DNA of 64,000 nt from Paenibacillus_Z sp042653205. GTDB taxonomy: Bacteria; Bacillota; Bacilli; Paenibacillales; Paenibacillaceae. The notes under the pieces are model-generated. The model was not told the DNA's origin and did no database searches. It saw only the letters and a list, made by a program, of their open reading frames with translations. The stretch is taken from NCBI RefSeq assembly GCF_042653205.1, contig NZ_JBHSHY010000022.1, positions 1-64,000 of the forward strand, in the 5' to 3' direction. Both the position numbers and the translations under genes were made by a program. This document shows, piece after piece, positions 24,827 to 32,956 of the stretch (its first letter is position 1; each line of letters opens with the position of its first letter).

Positions 24827-25798
24827 GTGTCCAAAGCCGACAACATGCTCGCGATCCTCTGGCTGCTCAAAGCAAACAAGCGCATGACGGCCAAACAGCT
24901 GGCCGATGCGCTGGAAATGCATGTTCGCACGGTGTACCGCTACATCGACGCGTTGTGCGCGAGCGGCGTGCCGATCGTGGCGGACTCCGGCCACAACGGG
25001 GGCTACAGCCTCCTGCCGCAGTTCAAGGAGTCGCCGCTCTTCTTCGATCTCGAGGAGCAAAAGGCGCTGCTGCAGGCGGCCGTCTTCGCCCAAGAAGCCG
25101 GCTACCCGTACGGCGACGTCCTTCGGCAGGCACTGACGAAGCTGAAGCGGTATACGAACGAGGAGCAGCGGACCGCGATCGACCGCCACCTCGTCGGCTT
25201 CGACGTCATCAGCTCCGGCCCGGACGAAGGCATGGCCCCGGTGCTGCGGCTGCTCGAAGCGGCCGTCGCCGGGAACGGCACGATGCTGATCGAGCATCAC
25301 AAGGGCGTCGGGCTCGAACCGCAGCGGCGGCACATCGACCCATACGGCCTCGTGCATTGGAAGAGCAAATGGTACGTCGTCGCCCATTGCCATCTGAGGG
25401 AGGAGATCCGCAGCTTCCGCGTCGACCGCATCGTCTCGGCTGAGCCGACCGACGCGCGCTTCGAGCGGCCCACGGACTTCTCCGCCCGCAGCTACCTGCT
25501 GCAATTCCTGAAGCCGTGGAGCAGCGCCGACGGCGAGAAGCTGATTGCGGTCGTCGTGGAGGGCAAGCCGGAGACGCTCAATTCGCTTTGCGAAATGGGG
25601 CCGTTCGGCGATTCGCTCGTCGAGCGCACGAAGGACCGGGCGCATTTTCTGCTGGAAGAGAACGCCGTGCTCACCTACGTCCCCTACTACCTGCTCGGCT
25701 TCGGCGCCAGGCTGACCGTTCTCGGTCCGCCCGAGCTGAAGGCGCGCATGGCGAGCCTCGCCCTGGAGCTGCACGAGCATTACACCTCAATGCTGTAG
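24827..25798 (+). CDS. WYL-domain transcriptional regulator (YafY-like)
   Basis: A 323-residue regulator. The N-terminal winged helix-turn-helix (TAKQLADALEMHVRTVYRYID, about 18-38) is of the HTH_11/DeoR kind. A WYL domain follows (LIEHHKGVGLEPQRRHIDPYGLVHWKSKWYVVAHC, broken here into its core HIDPYGLVHWKSKWYV) and a WCX C-terminal extension. WYL proteins sense nucleic acids or small ligands. The GTG start is fixed by AAGGAGGTG 6 bases upstream. Its 3' end overlaps the convergent MBL gene by 12 bases. Target genes are unknown. Confidence 0.9.
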   Translation: MSKADNMLAILWLLKANKRMTAKQLADALEMHVRTVYRYIDALCASGVPIVADSGHNGGYSLLPQFKESPLFFDLEEQKALLQAAVFAQEAGYPYGDVLRQALTKLKRYTNEEQRTAIDRHLVGFDVISSGPDEGMAPVLRLLEAAVAGNGTMLIEHHKGVGLEPQRRHIDPYGLVHWKSKWYVVAHCHLREEIRSFRVDRIVSAEPTDARFERPTDFSARSYLLQFLKPWSSADGEKLIAVVVEGKPETLNSLCEMGPFGDSLVERTKDRAHFLLEENAVLTYVPYYLLGFGARLTVLGPPELKARMASLALELHEHYTSML

Positions 25799-26488
25799 TG
25801 AAACGCCGCCTCCGGCCGCGAAGCCCAGGCTCCGCTGGTACGCATCCAGCTGATCCGCCGGATTCGGGACGGAGCCGCCATGGCACACCTCGAGCCGCGA
25901 CGGGAGAAGCTTGCGCACGATCTCGCTGCTGCGGACCGCTTCCGCCATGTCCGCCGTGAACATCGGCATCGGCTTGCGGAGCCGTCCGCCCTTCGACGTG
26001 AAGAGATCGCCCGCGAGCAGAACGCCGTCCGCCTCGTGGAAGTAAACGACGTGGCCCGGAGAGTGGCCCGGCGTCAAATGCGCCGACAACCCGCCCACGC
26101 GGGCAACCGTGCCGTCCGCTTCCATGGGCAGCGGCTTCGCCAGCCCCGGAGCGACGAACTGCTGCGGCTTTTTGCGCCGCGGGTAAGGCAGCCGCCCTTC
26201 CATGTACGGAATTTCGATCTCGTGCGCATAGACGGCCACGTCCGGGTAGCGTTCGACCAGCTTCTTGACCGCCCCTATGTGGTCCGCATGGCCGTGCGTC
26301 AGCACGATGCGCCGCAGCGGCAGCCCGAGCCGTTTCTCGGCAAATGCCGCAATCCCCTTCGTCATCGTCGAGATCCCCGCGTCCACCAGCGTAATGCCGT
26401 CCTTCTCCACGACCGCCCAGACATGAATCGGAATAATGACCCACGTGCTCAAACTCCAAACATGCTCCGAAATCCGTTCGACTTTCAT
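25787..26488 (-). CDS. MBL-fold metallo-hydrolase
   Basis: A 233-residue metallo-beta-lactamase-fold hydrolase. The zinc site is complete: HGHADH (65-70), the later His in TPGHSPGH, the bridging Asp in LLAGD and a C-terminal His in CHGG. This is the glyoxalase II / lactonase-like branch; the substrate is unknown. Expression is probably repressed: its canonical promoter is overlapped by a tandem double dyad at 26525-26551. It lies tail to tail with the WYL regulator (12-base overlap) and head to head with the ArsR gene. Confidence 0.9.
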   Translation of the reverse strand: MKVERISEHVWSLSTWVIIPIHVWAVVEKDGITLVDAGISTMTKGIAAFAEKRLGLPLRRIVLTHGHADHIGAVKKLVERYPDVAVYAHEIEIPYMEGRLPYPRRKKPQQFVAPGLAKPLPMEADGTVARVGGLSAHLTPGHSPGHVVYFHEADGVLLAGDLFTSKGGRLRKPMPMFTADMAEAVRSSEIVRKLLPSRLEVCHGGSVPNPADQLDAYQRSLGFAAGGGVSLQH

Positions 26489-26524
26489 CCGTATCCCCAG
26501 CCTCTCATTAGGATTGCCTTGTTA

Positions 26525-26551
26525 TAACCAGTGGTTACTAACCGTTGGTTA
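26525..26551 (-). promoter_or_regulatory. Tandem operator of the MBL gene
   Basis: Two almost identical 13-base dyads, TAACCAGTGGTTA and TAACCGTTGGTTA, separated by one base. The outer bases extend them into TTATAACCA...TGGTTATAA. They lie directly against the -10 box of the MBL promoter, where a bound repressor (TetR- or MarR-like) would block transcription. No gene in the window is an obvious match for the regulator. Confidence 0.75.
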
Positions 26552-26552
26552 T

Positions 26553-26581
26553 AATATAAAACATATTCCACCGGCTGTCAA
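26553..26581 (-). promoter_or_regulatory. Sigma-A promoter of the MBL gene
   Basis: On the minus strand TTGACA (26581-26576), a 17-base spacer and TATATT (26558-26553). Near-consensus, so the gene should be strongly expressed when not repressed. Confidence 0.88.
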
Positions 26582-26699
26582 TGCTCCATTTATTGCTCGC
26601 TTCTTCATGACCGCGGTTCCCGTCCCGCTCGCCGCGCTTTCGCGGATCGGCCCAGGATGCTTAGGTCCGAGCTTTAGCGAACATTTAGGCTTGAGCCGC

Positions 26700-26768
26700 T
26701 TGACTCCGTCAATCAGATTAGATTAATATCTAATTAGATATTCGTTAAATTTGATAAATGACAAATTT
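26700..26768 (+). promoter_or_regulatory. ArsR promoter region with two palindromes
   Basis: TTGACT (26700-26705), an 18-base spacer and TAATAT (26724-26729) form a plausible promoter. The perfect 18-base palindrome AATATCTAATTAGATATT (26725-26742) overlaps its -10, and AAATTTG-8-CAAATTT (26747-26768) follows. ArsR proteins commonly repress themselves through such AT-rich dyads. Confidence 0.6.
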
Positions 26769-26819
26769 AATGAGTGACGAATTTGAGAAATGCCATACCA
26801 CCGAAAGGCGGCGACCGCT

Positions 26820-27461
26820 ATGATGCAGCTCGACAAAATCGTCAATTATCACAAAGCGCTGGCCGATCCGACCCGCGTCCGCATGCTGATCCTGCTGGCG
26901 GAAGGCGAGCTGACCGGCCAGGAGCTGGCCGAGAAGCTGTACCTCTCCCCCGCCACGATCACGCATCACGCCGGGAAGCTTCGGGCCGTGAGCCTGATTC
27001 GCGAGCGCCGCGACAAGAACGCGATCTATTTCTCGCTGGACCGGTATTTCGTGAAGCAGTACGAGGGGGCGCTGCAGGCCATGCTGGCCAAACCGGCGGA
27101 GGCCGATACGAGGAAGGAGGCGGAACCGATGGACGAGAAGAACGAGAAGAACGAGAAGGACGAGAGGAACGAGAAACTGAAGCAGTCCGTGCTGCGCAAT
27201 TTCTTTACCGCGGAAGGCAGGCTGAAGCATATTCCCGCCCAGCTGAAGAAGAAACGCATCGTGCTGGAGCATCTGGCGGAACGGCTGCAGGAAGGCCGCA
27301 GCTACACGGAGAAGGAATTGAACGCCTTCATCCAAGACTACCATCCCGACTTCGCCACGATCCGGCGGGAATTCATCATGCACGCGTACCTGTACCGGGA
27401 GCGGGAAGTGTACGAACGCAATCCGCGCGAGATGTGGGAGCGCTGGGAGACGCTGGCGTGA
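26820..27461 (+). CDS. ArsR-family regulator with DUF2087 domain
   Basis: A 213-residue protein. The N-terminal winged helix (LADPTRVRMLILLAEGEL, with ELAEKLYLSPATITHHAGKL as recognition region) is of the ArsR type. A charged linker of five DEK/NEK-like triplets is encoded by a 9-base tandem repeat. The C-terminal DUF2087 domain (FFTAEGRLKHIPAQLKKKR and later YHPDFATIRREFI) follows. There are no cysteine pairs for metal sensing. The start at 26820 has AAGGCGG 8 bases upstream. Ligand unknown; it may control itself or the divergent MBL gene. Confidence 0.88.
   Translation: MMQLDKIVNYHKALADPTRVRMLILLAEGELTGQELAEKLYLSPATITHHAGKLRAVSLIRERRDKNAIYFSLDRYFVKQYEGALQAMLAKPAEADTRKEAEPMDEKNEKNEKDERNEKLKQSVLRNFFTAEGRLKHIPAQLKKKRIVLEHLAERLQEGRSYTEKELNAFIQDYHPDFATIRREFIMHAYLYREREVYERNPREMWERWETLA
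27132..27176 (+). repeat. 9-base coding tandem repeat in the ArsR linker
   Basis: Five copies of RACGAGAAG-like 9-mers encode the linker DEK-NEK-NEK-DER-NEK between the two domains of the ArsR protein. Such in-frame 9-mers can change copy number without breaking the frame. Confidence 0.85.
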
Positions 27462-27587
27462 TCGCGCGCGGGAGCGCAACCGGCAAGGCGAACGGATTGG
27501 CGCTCGGCTAGACAATGACAACGTACACGGCAAGGCAAAGGTCCGCGACGCCCCCTGACCGCGACTGCGGGTAAACGTCGCACGCGC

Positions 27588-27636
27588 CAAAAAACAGAAG
27601 GCTGCGCGAACCCGATCGGGTCCGTGCAGCCTTCTT
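27588..27636 (-). terminator. Terminator of the IMPDH gene
   Basis: On the minus strand AGAAGGCTGC-CG-ACCC pairs with GGGT-CG-GCAGCCTTCT around GATC, followed by GTTTTTT, 50 bases after the stop codon. Confidence 0.9.
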
Positions 27637-27685
27637 GCTTCGATTGCTTCAATTAATAGCTTCGATTGATATTTTCGATCCGGCC

Positions 27686-29188
27686 TTACTCGCCGGCGAT
27701 GTTGTTTTCCTTCAGTATGACGTCGTGCGCGCCGCCCTCGACAATGCTGGTCGCGGAAACGAGCGTGATCCGCGCGTTGCGCTGGAGCTCCGGAATGGAA
27801 ATGGAGCCACAGTTGCACATCGTCGATTTGATCTTGTGCAGCGTCTTGCCCAAATTCTCCTGCAAACTGCCCGCGTACGGCACGTAGGAGTCGACGCCCT
27901 CCTCGAACATGAGCCCCGCCTTGCCGCCGGTGTCGTACCGCTCCCAGTTGCGGGCGCGGTTCGAGCCCTCGCCCCAGAATTCCTTCACGAAGTTGTTGCC
28001 GACCTTGAGCTTGCGCGTCGGGCTCTCGTCGAACCGCGCGAAGTAGCGCCCCATCATGACGAAGTCCGCGCCCATCGCGAGCGCCAGCGTGATGTGATAG
28101 TCGTGCACGATGCCGCCGTCGGAGCAGATCGGCACATACACTCCGGTTTGCTCGTAATACGCGTCGCGCGCCGCGGAGACCTCGATCAGCGCGGAAGCTT
28201 GTCCGCGGCCGATGCCCTTCTGTTCGCGCGTGATGCAGATGGAACCGCCGCCGATGCCGATCTTCACGAAGTCCGCGCCGGCGTCGACCAAGTATTGGAA
28301 GCCTTCCTTGTCGACGACGTTGCCGGCGCCGATCTTGACGTCCGGGAAGTTCGCCTTGACGAACTCGATCGTGTCCTTCTGCCATTCGGAATAGCCGTCC
28401 GAGGAGTCGATGACCAGCACGTCCACGCCCGCCGCCACGAGCGCCGGCACGCGGTCCTGGTAATCCTTCGTGTTGATGCCCGCGCCCACGATGTAGCTCT
28501 TGTTGGCGTCGAGCAGCTCCATCGGGTTCACTTTATGCTCGTCATAGTCCTTGCGGAAGACCAGGTACTCCAAGTTGCCTTCATCATTCACGACCGGCAG
28601 GCAGTTCAGCTTATGGTCCCAGATCAGATCATTCGCTTCCGACAGCGTCATGCCGGATTTGCCGTATACCAGCTTCTCGAACGGCGTCATGAAGTCGGCG
28701 ACGGACTTGGACTGCGGATCCCGGCTGACCCGGTAATCGCGGCCCGTCACGATGCCGAGCAGCTTGCCGTTCGGGGAACCGTCGTGCGTGATCGCCACGG
28801 TGGAATGGCCCGTCCGCTCCTTCAGCTCCAGCACGTCCTTCAGCGTATGGTCCGGCGTCAGGTTGGAGCGGCTGACGACGAAGCCGGCCTTGTAGCTCTT
28901 CGCCCTGCGGACCATCTCCGCCTGACTCTCGACGGATTGCGATCCGAAGATGAACGAGATGCCGCCGCTGCGCGCCAGCGCCACAGCCATGCGGTCGTCC
29001 GAGACGGCCTGCATGACCGCCGACGAGAACGGAATGTTGAGCGAATACGCCGGCTGCTCGCCTTTCTTGAATTTGACGAGCGGGGTCTTGAGCGACACGT
29101 TCGCCGGGTTGCACGCCTTCGTCGTCAGATTCGGCACCAGCAGAAATTCGCTGAAGGTGCGGGACGGTTCCATGTAATAATAAGCCAA
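27686..29188 (-). CDS. IMP dehydrogenase, Tritrichomonas-type
   Basis: A 500-residue IMP dehydrogenase (IMP + NAD+ to XMP), the first step of GTP synthesis. The catalytic loop GGGSICITREQKGIGRGQ, the flap NWERYDTGG and a central CBS-pair region (about 100-225) are present. The sequence follows the Tritrichomonas foetus enzyme almost block by block (EPSRTFSEFLLVPNLTT, SFIFGSQSVESQAEMV, SSDGYSEWQKDTIEFVK, STMCNCG) rather than Bacillus GuaB. The TTG start is fixed by GGAGG 9 bases upstream and by that alignment. A standard guaB is probably elsewhere in the genome; this may be a second enzyme. Confidence 0.92.
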   Translation of the reverse strand: MAYYYMEPSRTFSEFLLVPNLTTKACNPANVSLKTPLVKFKKGEQPAYSLNIPFSSAVMQAVSDDRMAVALARSGGISFIFGSQSVESQAEMVRRAKSYKAGFVVSRSNLTPDHTLKDVLELKERTGHSTVAITHDGSPNGKLLGIVTGRDYRVSRDPQSKSVADFMTPFEKLVYGKSGMTLSEANDLIWDHKLNCLPVVNDEGNLEYLVFRKDYDEHKVNPMELLDANKSYIVGAGINTKDYQDRVPALVAAGVDVLVIDSSDGYSEWQKDTIEFVKANFPDVKIGAGNVVDKEGFQYLVDAGADFVKIGIGGGSICITREQKGIGRGQASALIEVSAARDAYYEQTGVYVPICSDGGIVHDYHITLALAMGADFVMMGRYFARFDESPTRKLKVGNNFVKEFWGEGSNRARNWERYDTGGKAGLMFEEGVDSYVPYAGSLQENLGKTLHKIKSTMCNCGSISIPELQRNARITLVSATSIVEGGAHDVILKENNIAGE

Positions 29189-29279
29189 AACAATGCGCCT
29201 CCTGGAATGATGGATTCCGAATAAATTTTTACAAGCATATCACAGCACCCGCGAACAAGCAATGGAAGTTCTGTTAAAC

Positions 29280-30719
29280 CTATTTGCCGGACGAGGCGGC
29301 CGCTTCCGCCGCCTTCAGCAGCTCGATCGCTTTGTTTCGCTGCGGATCCTCGGTCTGGAATTTGGCCGTCAGCCGATCCAAAATCCGGTAGGCCGTCCGG
29401 TCGTTCATCTCGCCGGTCACCGGCAGCGACTCCTTCTGCTGGAAGGCGCGCACGGCCGATTCCGTCGCCTCGTCGAAGATGCCCGACCCCGTCCCGGTGC
29501 CGTAGCCGATCGCCTGCAGCATCTTCTGCACGGTGACGACCTTGTCGCCGTAATCCCCGGCCCTCAGCTTCAGGCCCGGGTCAAGGCGCGGCAGCAGCGC
29601 GTAATCCGGCGGCGCGACCGCCACGTTCGGCTCGATGCCTTTCTTGTGGATCCACTGCCCGTTCGGCGTCCGCCACTGCGCTTCGGTCAGCTTCAGCACG
29701 GAACCGTCCTTCAGCTGGTTGAAGTTCTGCACGATGCCCTTGCCGAACGTCTTCTCGCCGACGACCTGCGCGCCTGCCGTATCCTTGAGCGCCGCGGTCA
29801 GCACCTCGGCGGAGCTGGCCGTATGCCCGTCCACGAGAATCGCGATCGGCAGCGTCCACGGCTCCTTCTGGCTCGACGTGTGCGTGAGCACCTGCTTCTC
29901 ATCCTTGTACACGACCTGCACGATCGTCTTCCCTTTCGGCACGAACCGGTTCGCGATCTCGATCGTCGGGTTGAGCAGCCCGCCAGGATTGCCTCGCAGA
30001 TCCAGCAGCAGCGCCTTCATGCCCTGCTTCTGCAGGCTCTGGACCGCCGCGTCGAATTCCTTCGCCGTCTTCTCCGCGAACCGGCTGATCGTGATCTCGC
30101 CGATGCCGTCCGCCTTCATCGCCGAGGAGACCGTCAGCACCGGCACGTCGCCGCGCTTCACCGAGACGGTCACCATGCCGCTGCGGCCGGGCCGCTGCAC
30201 CTCCAGCTTGACCGTCGAGCCCGTCTTGCCCTGCAGCTTGCTCTTCAGCTCGTCGAAGGTCAAGCCCTTCACGCTCTTGCCGTCAACCGTCTCGATGGCG
30301 TCTTCCTTCTGAAGCCCCGATTTCTCGGAGGGCGCTCCTTTAATGATATTGTCGATGATGAACGCGCCGTCCTCCTGCCGGATCTCCACGCCGATCCCGA
30401 CGAAATGGTCCTCGTACGACTGCATGTACGCCTCGCCCTTGTCCTCCGACAGGTACACGGAATATGGATCCTGCAGCGAGCCGACCATCCCTTCCGCCGC
30501 GCCGTCGACGAGCGCCTTGGACTTCGCCCCGTCCAAATAATCGTTCATGATTTCCTTGTACGCGTACGATAAATTGCCGAACGCCTGATCCTTGATGATC
30601 GGATACTGCACCAGCATGCTCAGCCGGCCGACGACGAAGCCGCCCAACAGCAATATCGCCATGATCGCGACGAGCGTCACGCGCCGCTGCTTCGCGGCCT
30701 TCTCACCGAACCTATTCAT
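29280..30719 (-). CDS. Carboxyl-terminal processing protease (S41)
   Basis: A 479-residue membrane-anchored S41 peptidase. An N-terminal helix (about 15-35) is followed by a PDZ domain (about 90-170, GIGVEIRQEDGAFIIDNI), the protease core with the Ser/Lys dyad in DGHTASSAEV and VGEKTFGKG, and a C-terminal peptidoglycan-binding domain (GDYGDKVVTVQKMLQAIGY). This is the CtpA/CtpB layout of Bacillus, acting outside the membrane on exported proteins or sporulation signals. The ATG at 30719 fits GAGG 7 bases upstream better than the GTG at 30725. Confidence 0.93.
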   Translation of the reverse strand: MNRFGEKAAKQRRVTLVAIMAILLLGGFVVGRLSMLVQYPIIKDQAFGNLSYAYKEIMNDYLDGAKSKALVDGAAEGMVGSLQDPYSVYLSEDKGEAYMQSYEDHFVGIGVEIRQEDGAFIIDNIIKGAPSEKSGLQKEDAIETVDGKSVKGLTFDELKSKLQGKTGSTVKLEVQRPGRSGMVTVSVKRGDVPVLTVSSAMKADGIGEITISRFAEKTAKEFDAAVQSLQKQGMKALLLDLRGNPGGLLNPTIEIANRFVPKGKTIVQVVYKDEKQVLTHTSSQKEPWTLPIAILVDGHTASSAEVLTAALKDTAGAQVVGEKTFGKGIVQNFNQLKDGSVLKLTEAQWRTPNGQWIHKKGIEPNVAVAPPDYALLPRLDPGLKLRAGDYGDKVVTVQKMLQAIGYGTGTGSGIFDEATESAVRAFQQKESLPVTGEMNDRTAYRILDRLTAKFQTEDPQRNKAIELLKAAEAAASSGK

Positions 30720-30802
30720 CCCCACACCTCTTCCGCAATTGAACCTGTTTCCTCACTCTATCGCATTCGGAGAGCCGCCGCAAGTTCGCGCGATCCCCAG
30801 CG

Positions 30803-30873
30803 AAAAAGACCCCTCCCGAGACTTGCGGAAGGACGGCGCGGCCGTCGTTCTCGCGTGCTCGAAAAGGGTCTTC
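30803..30873 (-). terminator. Probable terminator of the second aldo/keto reductase gene
   Basis: On the minus strand AAGACCC and GGGTCTT close a long stem containing further pairing (CGAG/CTCG, ACGGCCGCGCCGT), followed by TTTTC. It is 67 bases past the stop codon. Confidence 0.6.
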
Positions 30874-30940
30874 GTTGCGATGTGAAGAAGCTGCCCGGCG
30901 CCGCGCGACGCGGGAGGCGGCGCGGGCCGCGAATGCGGAT

Positions 30941-31879
30941 TTACAGCGGCACGGTCTCCGTCGCGAGCGCGAGCCAAGCGCGCTCTTCGGCGCTCAGCGC
31001 GATCGGCAGCGCGTCGACGCTGTCCTTCAGCTCCGCCGGCGACTGCGGCCCGATGATCGCCGCGACCGGGAACGGCTGGTTCAGCACGTACGCGAGCGCG
31101 ATCTGGTTCGCGGTAACGCCGTACTTCTCGCCAAGGACGCCGGCACGGCGCTTCCGCTCCCAGTTCTCGTCGCTGTAGTAGACGCGGACCATGTCGGCGT
31201 CGCCGCGCTTGTCCGGGGCGCACCGGTCCGTGAAGAAGCCGCCGGACTGCGACGACCAGGACAGGATCGGCAGGCGGGACTGCTCGTGCCATGCTTCGTC
31301 TTCGGCCGTCGTCGACACGCAGCCGGCCCAGCGCGGCTCGATCGGACGGGCGAGGCCGAGGTTCGGGCTGCTGCAGCTGAAGCCCGTCATGCCGTGCTTC
31401 TCCGCATAGGCGTTGGCCTCGCGGATACGCGCGACGCTCCAGTTGGACGCGCCGATCGCCCGGCAGCGGCCGGCTGCCAGCTGATCGTTCAGACCTTCGA
31501 GGATGTAGCCCACGTGGACGTTGGGATCGTCGCGGTGCAGCAGATACAGATCCATGTAATCCGTGCCTAACCGTTCCAGCGATTCGATCAGGTCGTTCTG
31601 AATGCATGTCTTCGTCATGCGCGACTGCTCGTACGGATGCGCGCCCTTGCCGATCACGACGATGTCGGCGCGGTTGCCCCGCGCTTCCATCCATTTGCCG
31701 ATGGCCTGCGCCGAGCTGACGCCGTAGATGTGGCCAGTGTCGATCGCGTTGCCGCCGGCGGCGGCGTACGCGTCGAGCAGCCCGCCCGAGTAGTCCATGT
31801 CTTCGGTCTTCAGCATCATGGAGCCCTGGATCAGCTGCGTGACGCCTTGCGGAATGCCCGCGATCTCGATTCGTTTCAT
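30941..31879 (-). CDS. Aldo/keto reductase, YdhF-like
   Basis: A 312-residue aldo/keto reductase with the barrel start QLIQGSMML, the catalytic region AIDTGHIYG (Asp, Tyr) and LYLLHRDDP (His), and the NADPH end motif IIGPQSPAELKDSVDAL. The pattern is close to E. coli YdhF and related oxidoreductases of unknown substrate. The start at 31879 is set by AAAGGAG 9 bases upstream. It is divergent from an AraC regulator, probably its activator. A TATAAT box (31929-31924) with a poor -35 fits that idea. Confidence 0.9.
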   Translation of the reverse strand: MKRIEIAGIPQGVTQLIQGSMMLKTEDMDYSGGLLDAYAAAGGNAIDTGHIYGVSSAQAIGKWMEARGNRADIVVIGKGAHPYEQSRMTKTCIQNDLIESLERLGTDYMDLYLLHRDDPNVHVGYILEGLNDQLAAGRCRAIGASNWSVARIREANAYAEKHGMTGFSCSSPNLGLARPIEPRWAGCVSTTAEDEAWHEQSRLPILSWSSQSGGFFTDRCAPDKRGDADMVRVYYSDENWERKRRAGVLGEKYGVTANQIALAYVLNQPFPVAAIIGPQSPAELKDSVDALPIALSAEERAWLALATETVPL

Positions 31880-31923
31880 GCGATTCGTTCTCCTTTGCAC
31901 CTATAGATTGAGCTATATTGCTT

Positions 31924-31929
31924 ATTATA
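31924..31929 (-). promoter_or_regulatory. -10 box of the aldo/keto reductase gene
   Basis: TATAAT on the minus strand, about 45 bases ahead of the start codon, with no recognisable -35 at 17 bases, as expected for a promoter needing an activator such as the divergent AraC protein. Confidence 0.45.
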
Positions 31930-32018
31930 GTAAAGGATTCCGCCGCGCCATATCGAAATATATTGCTTGCGTTACCACGATATTGACGTTTACATCGACA
32001 TGAACGGGAGGCGACGAC

Positions 32019-32885
32019 GTGTTCCGCAACCATCTTACCCTGCCGCTGCAGCCGCCCGGCCGGTTCTATTGCTTCCCGGAGTCGGCCGGCCATTATCAGC
32101 CCGACCCCGAACACGAGGTCCGGCGCGAGGCCGGCACGATGCAGGCGTTCAACCTGCATCTCGTGACCGCCGGCAGCGGCTTCGTCGAGCAGGACGGCCG
32201 GCGCCGGGAGCTGCGGGCGGGCGACTGCTTTCTCTATTTCCCCGGCGACCCGCAGGTCTATTACGCCCATCCCGACCATCCGTGGGCGATCAAGTGGATT
32301 CACTTCTATGGCAGCGGGATCGAGGCGGACTTGAAGGCGCGCGGCTTCCGCCGCGCCGTGCCGTGGCGGCCGCGCACGGCGGCGGAGCTGGAGGCCCGGT
32401 TCGACGACCTGCTCGCCGAAATCGAACGGCACAAGCTGCTTCACCCGAGCCGTGTCGCCATGCTGCTGTACGGCGTGCTCGCGGAATTCATCGAGCAGGC
32501 CGAGCCGTTGTCCGCGCCCGCCGCCGGTCCGCCGGCCGCCGCCGCGCGGCGCATCCTCGCCCTGCTGCCGGAGCTGCAGGCCGCCGCGGCCGAGCCGTTC
32601 GACCTCGACGCCTGGGCCGGGCGGGCGGAGACGAACCGCTACGCCTTTTGCCGCTGGTTCCGCCGCGCCGTCGGCCGGACGCCGCTGCAATTCGTCACGC
32701 TCTGCCGCATCCAGCGGGCCAAAGCGCTGCTCGTGGAACGGCCGGAGCTGAGCATCGGCGAGGTCGCCCGCCAGTCCGGCTACGAGACGGCCGGCTACTT
32801 CAACAAGCGGTTCCAGGAGAGCGAAAACATGACGCCGACCGCCTACCGGCAGCAGTTCGCGGGACGCCGCGCCGGACGAAGATAA
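32019..32885 (+). CDS. AraC-family transcriptional regulator
   Basis: A 288-residue regulator with an N-terminal cupin-like sensor (RFYCFPESAGHYQPDPEHEVRR and a later DCFLYFPGDPQVYY) and two C-terminal helix-turn-helix motifs (the second LSIGEVARQSGYETAGYFNKRF). It ends MTPTAYRQQF. A GTG start follows GGGAGG. The middle (about 160-195) is Ala/Pro-rich linker. It is divergent from the aldo/keto reductase gene, its likely target. The pattern is that of sugar-responsive AraC proteins, but the ligand is unknown. Confidence 0.92.
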   Translation: MFRNHLTLPLQPPGRFYCFPESAGHYQPDPEHEVRREAGTMQAFNLHLVTAGSGFVEQDGRRRELRAGDCFLYFPGDPQVYYAHPDHPWAIKWIHFYGSGIEADLKARGFRRAVPWRPRTAAELEARFDDLLAEIERHKLLHPSRVAMLLYGVLAEFIEQAEPLSAPAAGPPAAAARRILALLPELQAAAAEPFDLDAWAGRAETNRYAFCRWFRRAVGRTPLQFVTLCRIQRAKALLVERPELSIGEVARQSGYETAGYFNKRFQESENMTPTAYRQQFAGRRAGRR

Positions 32886-32956
32886 CGCTTGTTCCCGCCC
32901 CCGATTTCCGCTACAATCAAGGACAATGCAAGCCATAGAGAGAAGGAGCGGAGAGC

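Larger units (their letters stand above)
26489..26819. other. Divergent control region between MBL and ArsR genes
   Basis: 331 bases carrying the MBL promoter with its double operator on the left and, on the right, an AT-rich zone (26700-26790) with two palindromes and a probable ArsR promoter. The middle (26580-26700) shows no recognisable element. Confidence 0.7.

Noticed and set aside
30753..32936. A 727-residue frame spanning the second aldo/keto reductase and the AraC gene
   Set aside because: Both underlying genes are clearly identified in other frames; the long frame reflects scarcity of stop codons at this GC content.
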